A DNA stretch of 53,203 nucleotides from Treponema sp. (GTDB lineage Bacteria > Spirochaetota > Spirochaetia > Treponematales > Treponemataceae). Shown here one piece after another: positions 17,147 through 26,116 of this stretch. A model generated the notes under the pieces. The model searched no databases. It had not been told where the DNA came from and saw only the letters and a list, made by a program, of their open reading frames with translations. Position numbers and translations under genes: made by a program. The first letter of the stretch is position 1; the number at the start of each line of letters is the position of its first letter. The stretch is taken from contig JAFZRP010000053.1 of NCBI GenBank assembly GCA_017619795.1, positions 1 through 53,203 on the forward strand. The letters run 5' to 3'.

Positions 17147-17578
17147 ATGAAACCTATATATTTACTTGATACTGATATTGTTTTTGAAATGATGAAACGT
17201 TCTGCAAATGAAGTTTTACTTGAACGAATTGCAAATAATAAAGATTTTTGTGTAATTTCTGCTTTTACCTGGTATGAATGTCTTTCTGCTGTAAATGATA
17301 TTGAAAATGAAGCTTTGCAGAATAAGTTTAATTCTTTTTTAATTGATAGTGTGCAAAAGTATTTTGAAATCATTCCGTTTGATGTACACGCAGCAAGTAT
17401 TCAGGCAGATATTGAAAATAAGTTGAAAAACAATCCAAAAGCAAAGAAAATCAAACAAATTGTCCTGCAGAATGCGGCTTTGGCAATTGCAAACAATTTA
17501 ATTCTTGTTTCGACAAATGAATCTTTATTTGAAGAAATAAAATCAATATCACTCTTAAATATAGAAAATTGGGCATAA
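17147..17578 (+). CDS. PIN-domain (VapC-like) protein with altered active site
   Basis: A PIN-domain protein of about 143 residues, partner of the PHD antitoxin. The first acidic pair is kept (YLLDTDIV) as is the central Glu (TWYECLSA). The third catalytic Asp, present as FYDSQIAATAIANN in the related protein at 32607, is Val106 here (KQIVLQNAALAIANN), and the late Asp of THNTEDY is Leu in STNESLF. VapC nucleases need these acids to hold metal, so activity is doubtful. The start is MKPIYLLD with AGGAG 8 bases upstream, not the earlier ATG. It is followed by the PgeF-like gene after 3 bp. Confidence 0.82.
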   Translation: MKPIYLLDTDIVFEMMKRSANEVLLERIANNKDFCVISAFTWYECLSAVNDIENEALQNKFNSFLIDSVQKYFEIIPFDVHAASIQADIENKLKNNPKAKKIKQIVLQNAALAIANNLILVSTNESLFEEIKSISLLNIENWA

Positions 17579-17581
17579 TTT

Positions 17582-18349
17582 ATGGAATATTTTGGTTTAC
17601 CAGCCTTCGATCAAACCGGCTTAGTAAAAACTGTTTATACAACATCAAAGAACGCTATCTGGAAATATGGAGAAAAGGGCTCGCTTGAAAACTTTACAGA
17701 ACTTGGGCAGGAGCTTGGACTTAATCCTGAAAGAATGGTAAAAACAATTCAAAAACATACTTCTAAGGTTAGGATTGTTTCTAAAGAAAACAGTGGAGAA
17801 GGGGTTGTTCGGCCAATTTGTGGAATTGTTGATGGAGAAGAGGCTGCAGAAGGATATGACGGCCTTATCACAAATGAAAAGAAGCTTTTGTTATGTACGG
17901 TTGAAGCAGATTGTGTTCCTGTCTATTTACTTGATACAGAAAAGAAGGTTATTGGAATGATTCATAGCGGCTGGAAGGGAACTGTAAAAAAGATTTCTGC
18001 TGTTGCCATAAATAAGATGATTGAAGCCTTTGGTTGTAAGGTTGAAAATATTCTGGTAGGAATTGGACCTCATATCTGTAAGGATTGTTACGAGGTTGGA
18101 AAGGATGTTTATGATGAGTTCCAGTCGGGTAATTTTAATTTGCAACAAATATTTTTTAAAAAGAATGACGAAAAGTACTTGTTGAATCTTGAAGAAGCTG
18201 TAAAATTAACTGTAATGGAATGTGGTATTCCAGAGAAAAATATAAGCTCTTCCGGCTATTGTACATATCATTCCCAAGAAAGGTTCTGTTCTTATAGAAG
18301 AACAAAATCAGCTTCGGATAGAATGTTGACGGCTATAATGCTTGTGTAA
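17582..18349 (+). CDS. PgeF/YfiH-family polyphenol oxidase-like protein
   Basis: A 255-residue member of the multicopper-polyphenol-oxidase-like family (YfiH/PgeF, DUF152). Family signatures are visible: GYDGLITNEKKLLLCTVEADCVPVYLLD, then GMIHSGWKGTVKKI, the GIGPHICKDCYEVG segment and the C-terminal SSGYCTYHSQERFCSYRR. The conserved His (IHSGW) and Cys (EADC) form the metal/catalytic site. Members remove mis-incorporated serine from peptidoglycan precursors or act on purine nucleosides. It is soluble with no signal peptide. It starts 3 bp after the PIN gene, probably cotranscribed by read-through rather than by shared function. Confidence 0.9.
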   Translation: MEYFGLPAFDQTGLVKTVYTTSKNAIWKYGEKGSLENFTELGQELGLNPERMVKTIQKHTSKVRIVSKENSGEGVVRPICGIVDGEEAAEGYDGLITNEKKLLLCTVEADCVPVYLLDTEKKVIGMIHSGWKGTVKKISAVAINKMIEAFGCKVENILVGIGPHICKDCYEVGKDVYDEFQSGNFNLQQIFFKKNDEKYLLNLEEAVKLTVMECGIPEKNISSSGYCTYHSQERFCSYRRTKSASDRMLTAIMLV

Positions 18350-18400
18350 ATCAATATCAGAAAATAATAAATTAAAAATATAATAAAAAAGGTAAACAAA

Positions 18401-19909
18401 ATGGATAATCAGTATGATGTAATTGTTGTTGGTGCGGGTAACGGTGGACTTGTTGCTGCAGCGACAACGGCAAAGAGTGGCTTAAAAACACTCCTCCTTG
18501 AAAAGAACAATCTTCCTGGTGGATGTGCTTCCAGCTTTGTTCGCGGCAGGTTTGAGTTTGAGCCTTCGCTTCATGAATTGTGCAGCGTTGGTACCGAAGA
18601 AGAGCCTGATCAGGTCACAGAGATTTTTAATAATCTTGGCGTAAAAATCGAATGGCAGCGTGACAATATCCTCTTTAGAACTATTGTAAAGGGTGAAAAT
18701 GGTTATGATGTTCGGGTAAAAGCCGGAATTGAAGATTTTTGTGATTCTTTGGAAGCGGCTGTTCCGGGCTGTAGAGAATCTGTTCATTCTCTGTTTGATG
18801 TTGAAAAGATAAATGAAGCAGCGGTTGCCTATAACGATAAAAAGAAGGGTAAACCGAATATTCTTAAAATGCTTATTAAATATACAGATTTTATTCGCTC
18901 CAGCTCTCATTCTGTAGAAGAGATGATGGATGCACTTGGTATTCCAGAAAAGGCCCAGAACATTATCAATACTTACTGGTCTTATCTTGGTGTACCTACC
19001 GACGAATTAAATGCTTTCCACTTTTTGTTAATGGTAAACAGTTATGTAAAGGATGGTGTCGTAATCCCTCATTATCGTTCACATGAGCTGGCAATTGCTC
19101 TTGCTGAAGCTGTTCAGCGTTTTGGTGGAGACATCTGGTATAACAGCGAAGTTACCCAGTTTTTGTTTAATGAGAAAGGTGCAGTTTGTGGAGTTGAAAC
19201 TAACGGTCGTAAGTTATACGCAAAGGAAGTTATTTCCAATATTATTCCTCACAGCGTTTACAATCTTTCAGAGCAGCGACACATTCCTCAGATAGCCTTA
19301 AAGCTGGCTAATGCTCGTTCATTTGGACTTTCTATGATGACGGCTTACATCGGTCTTGATTGTACAAAGGAAGAGCTCGGAATTAGTGATTACACAATTT
19401 TCGTTGCTTCAGATGCTAATCCTCGAAGACAGTTTGATAACAGAAAAAAAGATTTGCTTTATATCGTAAACTGTTTGAATGTAATTATCCCAGACTGTTC
19501 TCCGGAAGGAACCTGTATGCTTTTTGTTACGGTACCTTGGCTTGGTTCAGATTTTCCTGCTCTGCTTAAACCACAGGATTACAGAAAATACAGAACAGAT
19601 TTTATAAGAGATTACATAGAAGATTTTGAAAAGCTGATGAATATAGACATTCAATCTCATATAGAAGAAATTGAATATGCTACGCCAGCAACCTTTGCCC
19701 GTTATCTTGGAACGCCTGAAGGAACCGCTTATGGTTATGCAGTTACAAAATGGGATAGTGTTATGGCTCGAAATACAGCTAAAGAAAAAACTAAAATACC
19801 TGGCTTAAGCTTCTGTGGCGGTCATGGAATAAATGGTGATGGTTTTAGTTGTGCGTATGTAACTGGAGATATGGTTGCAAAAGAGATTATTAAAAAGTTA
19901 GAAAAGTGA
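18401..19909 (+). CDS. FAD-dependent oxidoreductase, phytoene desaturase/retinol saturase-like
   Basis: A 502-residue flavoprotein with the FAD dinucleotide fold at its N-terminus (YDVIVVGAGNGGLVAAATTAKSGLKTLLLEKN), the PGGCASSF segment typical of the CrtI/carotenoid isomerase group, and a C-terminal FAD site (IPGLSFCGGHGINGDGFSCAYVTGDMVAKEI). These enzymes desaturate, saturate or isomerise polyenes and related lipids. AAAGG lies upstream of the ATG. The next gene (19970) encodes a ferredoxin-type reductase 60 bp downstream, a plausible electron partner. No carotenoid synthesis genes are nearby, so the substrate is unknown. Confidence 0.85.
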   Translation: MDNQYDVIVVGAGNGGLVAAATTAKSGLKTLLLEKNNLPGGCASSFVRGRFEFEPSLHELCSVGTEEEPDQVTEIFNNLGVKIEWQRDNILFRTIVKGENGYDVRVKAGIEDFCDSLEAAVPGCRESVHSLFDVEKINEAAVAYNDKKKGKPNILKMLIKYTDFIRSSSHSVEEMMDALGIPEKAQNIINTYWSYLGVPTDELNAFHFLLMVNSYVKDGVVIPHYRSHELAIALAEAVQRFGGDIWYNSEVTQFLFNEKGAVCGVETNGRKLYAKEVISNIIPHSVYNLSEQRHIPQIALKLANARSFGLSMMTAYIGLDCTKEELGISDYTIFVASDANPRRQFDNRKKDLLYIVNCLNVIIPDCSPEGTCMLFVTVPWLGSDFPALLKPQDYRKYRTDFIRDYIEDFEKLMNIDIQSHIEEIEYATPATFARYLGTPEGTAYGYAVTKWDSVMARNTAKEKTKIPGLSFCGGHGINGDGFSCAYVTGDMVAKEIIKKLEK

Positions 19910-19914
19910 GATTT

Positions 19915-19960
19915 TCGTATCAAGTACGACAATGACAAAATTGAAGTACGACAATGACAA
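19915..19960 (+). repeat. short dispersed repeat, copy 3 (tandemly doubled tail)
   Basis: AAGTACGACAATGACAA occurs twice, at 19922-19938 and 19944-19960, a 22-base period. The first copy has the stem CGTA...TACG in front. This is the AATGACA repeat family seen at 2068, 2838, 34932 and 50629, here between two probably cotranscribed genes. Confidence 0.65.
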
Positions 19961-19969
19961 GAGGTAAAA

Positions 19970-21307
19970 ATGAAAGATAAAATAAGAAAGGCTGAACAAA
20001 GTATTAAAAAGGCTGAACAGAATATAAAAACAGCTGTAAAGAAAAATATATTAAAGGTTTTGAAACCGCAGGCTTTTTTGCAGATAAGTAAAATCCGACA
20101 GAAAATTATTAAGCTTGCTTCCGATGCAAAGTTGCCAGATTTGTCGTTATACTCGCCTAACAAGATGGCAAAGGCACTTCATCCAAAAAAGCAGTATCTT
20201 ATTATTTCCAAAGTGATTGATCATCAAAACGGTTATAAAAGCTATGTTTTTATTCCAGATTTAGAAGCAGGTACAACAAAGCTTGCTTTTGCGAGTGCTG
20301 GTCAGTACATAAGCTTTACTCTTGCAATCGGTGACTCTGTTGTTTCACGACCATATTCTCTTTCTTCTTCACCAAAGGATTCGCTGGAAGGTCAATACAT
20401 GGTAACTATCAAACGGCTGGAGGGTGGCTTCTGTTCTAATTATATGATTGAGAATTGGAAGGAAGGAACAAAGGTTGTAGCAACTGCGCCACAGGATTGT
20501 CTTGTTTATGATTCTTTAAGAGATGCGAAAACTGTAGTTGGAGTTGCGGGTGGCAGCGGTATTACAACCTTCTACTCAATGGCGCAGGCAATTGTTGATG
20601 GAGATGAAGATTTTGATTTGGTTCTTTTGTATGGTACACGAAATCTTAAGGATGTAGTTTTCTTAAAAGAACTGAAAGCACTTGAAAAGAAATCCAGCAA
20701 AATCAAAGTCATAAATGTATTTAGTGATGTTGATAGTGATAATGCAAACGAAAACAATACCGCTGACCTTGTTTCTGTTGATAGTAACACAGAAAATGTA
20801 GATCCATCAGAGCTCGTAATTGAAAAAGGTTTTATCACTGCAGAAATTATCAAAAAATATGCACCGGCAGATTCAGAATACTCTGTTTTTATGTGTGGAC
20901 CAGAGGTTATGTATCATGCTGTGGATAAGGAATGCGAAAAGCTTGGAATTAAGAAAAGATTTATTCGTCATGGCGCAAACGATGAATATAAAAATCCTGA
21001 GCATGATGATGCTTACGACAAAAAGAAAATAGGAACTTATTCACTCACAGTTCGCATTCATGGTGAAGAACGAACAATTCCTTGTGCTTCAGACGAATCG
21101 CTTTTGATTGCTTTGGAACGAGCCGGAATTACGGTACAAACTCAGTGCAGACGTGGAACCTGCGGCTGGTGTCATTCAAAGCTTGAAAGTGGCGAAGTAT
21201 TTATTTCTCCATCCTACGACAAACGAAGGCAGGCAGATAAAGAGTACGGTTATGTTCACCCATGCTGCACGTTCCCAATGAGCGACGTAAAGTTGTATCT
21301 GGAGTAA
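19970..21307 (+). CDS. NAD(P)H:ferredoxin-type reductase with C-terminal 2Fe-2S domain
   Basis: A 445-residue electron-transfer flavoprotein. It has a Lys-rich helical N-terminus (about 1-45, coiled-coil-like) that is unusual for the family, then an FAD domain with RPYSLSSSP, an NAD(P) domain with VVGVAGGSGITTFYSMA and CGPEVMY, and a plant-type 2Fe-2S ferredoxin domain with Cys393-x4-Cys398-x2-Cys401 and a final Cys at 432 or 433 (HPCC). An acidic Asn/Asp-rich insertion (about 245-280) interrupts the NAD domain. It resembles Hcr/phenol hydroxylase reductases. It probably supplies electrons to the flavoprotein encoded upstream; this is inference from adjacency. Confidence 0.87.
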   Translation: MKDKIRKAEQSIKKAEQNIKTAVKKNILKVLKPQAFLQISKIRQKIIKLASDAKLPDLSLYSPNKMAKALHPKKQYLIISKVIDHQNGYKSYVFIPDLEAGTTKLAFASAGQYISFTLAIGDSVVSRPYSLSSSPKDSLEGQYMVTIKRLEGGFCSNYMIENWKEGTKVVATAPQDCLVYDSLRDAKTVVGVAGGSGITTFYSMAQAIVDGDEDFDLVLLYGTRNLKDVVFLKELKALEKKSSKIKVINVFSDVDSDNANENNTADLVSVDSNTENVDPSELVIEKGFITAEIIKKYAPADSEYSVFMCGPEVMYHAVDKECEKLGIKKRFIRHGANDEYKNPEHDDAYDKKKIGTYSLTVRIHGEERTIPCASDESLLIALERAGITVQTQCRRGTCGWCHSKLESGEVFISPSYDKRRQADKEYGYVHPCCTFPMSDVKLYLE

Positions 21308-21342
21308 AAAAAAATTCCGTGTTACTGAACACGGGATTTTTT
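21307..21342. terminator. bidirectional terminator between convergent genes
   Basis: CCGTGTT (21317-21323) pairs with AACACGG (21328-21334) around a four-base loop; eight As precede and six Ts follow. It serves the reductase gene on the plus strand and the UPF0210 gene on the minus strand. Confidence 0.85.
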
Positions 21343-21360
21343 ATGTATGCGTCTTTTAAT

Positions 21361-22722
21361 TTAGTTTCTGAACGAATGAATTGGAGCTGGAATACGTCCG
21401 CCTCGGTTGATAAAGTCAGCACAACCAAACTTGCTTACAGGAAGAACAGGACAACCACCAAGAAGTCCACCAAACTCTACCCATTCGCCGGCTTTTTTGC
21501 CAGGTGCTGGAATAAGTCGAACAGCTGTAGTTTTGTTGTTTACCATACCAATTGCAAACTCATCTGCCATAATTCCGCTGACGGTTGTGGCTGGAGTGTC
21601 GCCTGGGATAGCAATCATATCAAGACCAACAGAACAAACGGTTGTCATAGCCTCAAGCTTTTCAAGACAAATTGAACCCTGTTTTACAGCGTTAATCATT
21701 CCTTCATCCTCAGAAACTGGAATGAATGCACCGCTTAATCCACCGACGTTTGTACTGGCCATAACGCCGCCTTTCTTTACCATATCTGTAAGCATTGCAA
21801 GTGCAGCAGTTGTTCCCGGAGCACCACAGCCTTCAATACCAATTTCTTCAAGAATACGTGCAACAGAATCACCAACTGCAGGAGTAGGGGCAAGAGACAA
21901 ATCAAGAATACCAAAGTTTGTGCCGAGTCGGCTTGCAGCTTCTGAACCAACAAGCTGTCCCATTCTGGTGATTTTGAATGCCATTTTTTTAATACCGTCT
22001 GCCAGAACGTTAATCGGCTGTCCACGATATTCACGGGCGGCAGCTAAAATAACGCCAGGTCCTGAAACACCAACGTTGATAACAGAATCACCTTCACCTG
22101 GACCATGGAAGGCACCAGCCATAAACGGATTATCCTCAGGAGCATTGCAGAAAACAACAAGCTTAGCACAACCGTTTACTTCGCATGATTTTGAACGCTC
22201 TGCAGTTTTACAGATTGTTTCTCCCATAAGCTTTACGGCATCCATATTGATTCCGTTTTTTGTAGTTCCGACGTTCACTGAAGAGCAGACAAAATCTGTT
22301 GTAGCCAAAGCTTCTGGAATTGAATCTATAAGGATGCGGTCAGCTGGAGTAATTCCTTTTTGAACAAGAGCGCTAAAACCACCAAGGAAGTTTACGCCAA
22401 GTTCTTTTGCACATTTATCGAGAGTTTTGCAGTAATCAACATAAGATTTTGCATTGCTTGCACCAGCAACAAGAGCAATTGGTGTAACGGAAATACGTTT
22501 GTTGATAATTGGAACACCAAACTCCTTTTCAATATCCTGACCAACTTTTACAAGGTTGCCGGCAGTCTTCATTATCTTATCGTATATTTTTGTGCAGGAA
22601 GACTTCATATCAGAATCTGCACAATCCAAAAGCGAAATACCCATTGTAATACAGCGGATATCGAGCTTCTGTCGCATAAACATATTTACTGTTTCTTGTA
22701 TTTCTACTGGTGAAAAAATCAT
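21361..22722 (-). CDS. UPF0210 / DUF711 PFL-like protein
   Basis: A 453-residue member of the DUF711 (UPF0210) family, which has a pyruvate formate-lyase-like fold. Recognisable segments are the start [29 protein letters not shown], the repeated glycine loops ([27 protein letters not shown] and [18 protein letters not shown]) and the [11 protein letters not shown] stretch. The biochemical role is not established in this family. Length is full. It stands alone on the minus strand between a terminator and the GH18 gene. Confidence 0.9.
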   Translation of the reverse strand: MIFSPVEIQETVNMFMRQKLDIRCITMGISLLDCADSDMKSSCTKIYDKIMKTAGNLVKVGQDIEKEFGVPIINKRISVTPIALVAGASNAKSYVDYCKTLDKCAKELGVNFLGGFSALVQKGITPADRILIDSIPEALATTDFVCSSVNVGTTKNGINMDAVKLMGETICKTAERSKSCEVNGCAKLVVFCNAPEDNPFMAGAFHGPGEGDSVINVGVSGPGVILAAAREYRGQPINVLADGIKKMAFKITRMGQLVGSEAASRLGTNFGILDLSLAPTPAVGDSVARILEEIGIEGCGAPGTTAALAMLTDMVKKGGVMASTNVGGLSGAFIPVSEDEGMINAVKQGSICLEKLEAMTTVCSVGLDMIAIPGDTPATTVSGIMADEFAIGMVNNKTTAVRLIPAPGKKAGEWVEFGGLLGGCPVLPVSKFGCADFINRGGRIPAPIHSFRN

Positions 22723-22790
22723 AATTACCTTCTAATAAAAAATTATTGTTTGTATTTTAGCGAAAAAAAGGTTTGGGAGCAATAATGACA

Positions 22791-23837
22791 CTATTCAACC
22801 TGAATCCAGTTCCAGAAATCTGGATCTTCAAAGCCGATGCGCCAGAAGCCGATGTTTGCAATGTCTTTGTTTTTATACATGCGGCATAGATTTACAACAG
22901 AATAGTTGTCGTTGAAATAACCGGTAACTTCCACTTCGGTTTTGTAGGTGAAAGTTGGGATTTCGTTTTCGTAGGAAACATCTACGACACCGTTTTCGGT
23001 CATGTTGTCTTTGAGCTTGCCAAAGTACCAGGCTTTTGAAGTAGACTTGTCGGTCCAGGTGCGTCCATAGAGTGGCATACCCATAATGAGCTTTTCCTGA
23101 GGAACTTGGGTAACGGCAAAGTCTGCAATTTTTTCGCTCCATTCAGTTGAAGCTATAGGACCAGGTGCACTTGTAGACCAGTGCTCGTCGTAAGCCATTA
23201 CAAAAACACGGTCGCAAATGTCGGAAAGTTCTTTGTAAGGATAAAGGTCACTTTCGGAAATCTTAAAGCGTCCAGGAACGCAAACAGAAAGCATTTGGTC
23301 CGGATTATTTTCCATCATCTTTTCGCGGATAAGCTTTACAAACTCAAGATAAAGTGCTTTGTCGCGGCGAGGCACGTATTCAAAATCCAGCTGAATACCA
23401 TCAAAATCTTTTGCAGATTTAACAATATCATCAATAATTTTTTCGCGGATTCCAAACTCTGGGGAAATTACAAAATGAGTTAGGGACGTACTCTGGCAAC
23501 ACATTCCAAAATGGACACGTGTTCCTGGATTTGTCTGAAGCTTTGAACGCTTAGGGACATCAATCAGTTCGCCGTAGCAATTTATGTCGCAATAGTAATA
23601 GCACAAATCTGTAATTGGAAACTCCGGGGAATATTCATCCTCATGCCATTGAATAACAAAGCTCCACGTTTCGTTAAAGCTTACAGGCTCACCTTCAACT
23701 TCGCGAAGTGTATAGGTTTTCGGTTCGGCTTTTTTTGTTGTAACACAGGAAAAAAAGATAAATGCACAAAGAGCAAAAACCGTTAAAACGAGCAGAGTGT
23801 TTGTTATAATTACACCAGATTTGTTCGTATCGTCCAT
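22791..23837 (-). CDS. glycoside hydrolase family 18-like lipoprotein
   Basis: A 348-residue predicted lipoprotein: a hydrophobic segment after a short charged N-terminus ends in a lipobox, FFSC, at about residue 30. The rest is a GH18 TIM barrel of the chitinase/spore-germination YaaH type, with the catalytic motif DGIQLDFEYV (DxxDxDxE pattern; last Glu is the proton donor), the MAYDEHW strand and the LIMGMPLYGRTW strand. It likely cleaves beta-1,4-linked N-acetylglucosamine polymers such as chitin, peptidoglycan or glycans, outside the cytoplasm. It lies 7 bp downstream of the ABC ATPase gene, so it may be cotranscribed with it. Confidence 0.88.
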   Translation of the reverse strand: MDDTNKSGVIITNTLLVLTVFALCAFIFFSCVTTKKAEPKTYTLREVEGEPVSFNETWSFVIQWHEDEYSPEFPITDLCYYYCDINCYGELIDVPKRSKLQTNPGTRVHFGMCCQSTSLTHFVISPEFGIREKIIDDIVKSAKDFDGIQLDFEYVPRRDKALYLEFVKLIREKMMENNPDQMLSVCVPGRFKISESDLYPYKELSDICDRVFVMAYDEHWSTSAPGPIASTEWSEKIADFAVTQVPQEKLIMGMPLYGRTWTDKSTSKAWYFGKLKDNMTENGVVDVSYENEIPTFTYKTEVEVTGYFNDNYSVVNLCRMYKNKDIANIGFWRIGFEDPDFWNWIQVE

Positions 23838-23844
23838 GTATTAA

Positions 23845-25539
23845 TTATCGGCAAATCGGTGAAACACCATAATTAAATTGTAAAATGTGTTTTTCGTCCT
23901 CGAGTTTTTCGGTAATGTCGTGGGTTACGTGGAGCATTGTGGTTGTGCCGCCTTTAGCAATCAGGCTCATAAGGTGAAGGATTTTGTTGCGATATTGTTC
24001 GTCCAATCCGTGGCAAGGCTCGTCCAGAATAAGGATTTCAGGATTTTTTACGGCGGCACGGAGAATGAGGATTGCGCGTTGTTCACCGTAGCTGAGGTTT
24101 TTAAAGTTTTCATCCTCTCGTCCAGCAAAGCCACCTAAAGCAAGCCATTTTTTCGCTGCTGCAATTTCAAGATCGGAAGGCTGAGTGTACAGTCCGATTG
24201 AGTCGTGGAAGCCCGAAATTATAACGCTCAAAAGGTTGATTCCACCAAGCATTCTGTATTCAACGTGAAGTCTGTATGAAACAATTCCCAGTCGTTTTTT
24301 GATGTCCCAGACAGTTTCTCCGCTGCCGCGCTTTATTCCAAAAAGGCGCACATCGTTGCAGTAAACCTGCATGTTGTCCCCAGTGATGAGTTCCAGGAAG
24401 GTAGTTTTACCGCTGCCGTTTGGCCCCTGAATGAGCCAGTGCTCACCCTTGTAAAGCTTCCAGTTAAGGTCAACTAACACATGATTGTCGCCCCAACCAA
24501 CGTTTACGTTGTTCATTTCAACTAAAAGCGTTTTTTCAGATTTTGACTCTAGACGGAGATTTGTTTCTGTAACAAGAGAATTAAACTGTTCTGTGAAGCT
24601 TTGCTTTTCCTCGTGTTCGTTTTGTGCATTCTGAGCCTTACGGGTTTGTAAAAGCTTTTCATAATCATCACGCGTTCCGCAGAAGGAAACCGCTTTGTTT
24701 GTAAACTCAATTACGTTTGTAATTGCTTCAGGGATTTCGTTCCAACGTTCCATTCCGAGAATAACGTTCGGATATTGAGTGCCAGGATTTTCCTTAAGCT
24801 GATTTTTAACAATCACATTAAAAAAGTCCAAAAGGATTTTTCTACTCTGCGAATCCAGTCCAGCAAACGGATCTGAAAGCAGCAAAAGCTTTTTTTGAGA
24901 AACCAAAGCACGTGCCAAAAGTGTACGACGGATTTCTCCAGTAGACATATATTTGAGTCCGCGGTCTAAAATATTTTCTATTCCACATAATTTAATTTCT
25001 GGAAAACTTTCCAGCTTTTCTGCCAGATGTTGAACATCTTCCGGTAGCTGCGAAAGACTTTTTTTTATGCTGTTATTTGAACTGTAAGCTTTGGCGTCAC
25101 CATCATTTTTATTACACAAAGCCTCTGCTATAAAGATGCGTCCCGTCCTGCCAATATCAACCCCACCTTCAACGTATTCACTTTCATCGTTTTCGCGCTC
25201 TTCCTGAATTAAGTGGGCTGCTCGTTCCAGTGAAACCAATTCCACAGAATCACCGAACACAGAAGAAAAAAAGGCTTGTGAGGAGTCAGTTAAAACATTA
25301 TCAGAAACATTTGTCTTTGATGATGAAGATGGAATAATATTATCAACTAGCTTAATTTGTGCATTCGGTACAACTTTAAGCTTCCCGGCAAGTGCATTTA
25401 TAAAATCAGCCTTCCCCCCACCATTCGGCCCAATCACCAGCCAAGCCTCTCCCTGTTTCATCTGCCAGTCCAATTCTGGTACTACAGTTTCACGAGAGTT
25501 TTCTATACGACAATTTTTTATGGTAATAAGAGCTTTCAT
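23845..25539 (-). CDS. tandem ABC ATPase, ModF/PhrA-like
   Basis: A soluble protein with two ABC ATPase domains and no membrane segments. Domain 1 (about 1-270) has Walker A GPNGGGKADF, signature STGEIRRTLLARAL and Walker B LLLLSDPFAGLD. Domain 2 (about 330-564) has GPNGSGKTTF, LSYGEQRAILILRA and ILILDEPCHGLD. In domain 1 the residue after the Walker Lys is Ala, not Ser/Thr. The arrangement and the STGE signature match ModF-like proteins. The start is placed at MKALITIKN (564 residues), leaving 76 bp for divergent promoters; an earlier in-frame ATG at 25590 would leave only 25 bp. No molybdate transport genes are nearby. Confidence 0.82.
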   Translation of the reverse strand: MKALITIKNCRIENSRETVVPELDWQMKQGEAWLVIGPNGGGKADFINALAGKLKVVPNAQIKLVDNIIPSSSSKTNVSDNVLTDSSQAFFSSVFGDSVELVSLERAAHLIQEERENDESEYVEGGVDIGRTGRIFIAEALCNKNDGDAKAYSSNNSIKKSLSQLPEDVQHLAEKLESFPEIKLCGIENILDRGLKYMSTGEIRRTLLARALVSQKKLLLLSDPFAGLDSQSRKILLDFFNVIVKNQLKENPGTQYPNVILGMERWNEIPEAITNVIEFTNKAVSFCGTRDDYEKLLQTRKAQNAQNEHEEKQSFTEQFNSLVTETNLRLESKSEKTLLVEMNNVNVGWGDNHVLVDLNWKLYKGEHWLIQGPNGSGKTTFLELITGDNMQVYCNDVRLFGIKRGSGETVWDIKKRLGIVSYRLHVEYRMLGGINLLSVIISGFHDSIGLYTQPSDLEIAAAKKWLALGGFAGREDENFKNLSYGEQRAILILRAAVKNPEILILDEPCHGLDEQYRNKILHLMSLIAKGGTTTMLHVTHDITEKLEDEKHILQFNYGVSPICR

Positions 25540-25615
25540 TGTTAAAGTTTTATCATTTAAAGAAGAGGTTGTGAATAGTTGTAGCAACATAATAAATTCA
25601 TTAGAATGAAAAACT

Positions 25616-26113
25616 ATGAGTGATAATAAAGATTTATGTCCATGTGGTTCAGGAAAAACCTACAGCGAATGCTGTGAACCAATTATTAAAGGTAAAATTA
25701 AGGCTCCTACAGCCGAAGCTTGTATGAGAGCACGCTATTCTTCTTATGTAAAACACGAAATTGATTACATCATCAATTCCTGCGCAGAAGACGAAGAAGT
25801 TGCTGAAATTGACAGAAAGGCAACAGAGGATTGGAGTAAACAGTCTCAGTGGAACGGCTTACAGATTTTACGTACCGAAAAGGGCGAAAAAGAAAACGAA
25901 GCTATTGTAGAGTTCACAGCTGATTATACTCTTCATCAGATGCACGACCTTCATCACGAGATTTCATTGTTCCGCCAGATTGACGGCGACTGGAAATACG
26001 TTGCTGGAAATGTAATTCCTACAACAATCAAACGTGTTGGTGCAAAGGTTGGTCGTAACGATCCTTGTCCATGCGGTTCTGGAAAAAAATACAAGCAGTG
26101 CTGCGGTAGATAA
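25616..26113 (+). CDS. YchJ-family SEC-C motif protein
   Basis: A 165-residue UPF0225 (YchJ) protein with zinc-binding SEC-C motifs at both ends: [13 protein letters not shown] near the N-terminus and [17 protein letters not shown] at the very C-terminus. The middle has an NTF2-like fold starting [21 protein letters not shown]. Zinc binding and a protein-interaction role are expected; the exact function is unknown. It stops 3 bp before the methyltransferase gene. Confidence 0.92.
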   Translation: MSDNKDLCPCGSGKTYSECCEPIIKGKIKAPTAEACMRARYSSYVKHEIDYIINSCAEDEEVAEIDRKATEDWSKQSQWNGLQILRTEKGEKENEAIVEFTADYTLHQMHDLHHEISLFRQIDGDWKYVAGNVIPTTIKRVGAKVGRNDPCPCGSGKKYKQCCGR

Positions 26114-26116
26114 AGC

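Noticed and set aside
21407..22363. 318-codon frame opposite the UPF0210 gene
   Set aside because: It is Pro/Ser/Ile-rich shadow sequence of a conserved gene on the other strand and lacks a ribosome site.
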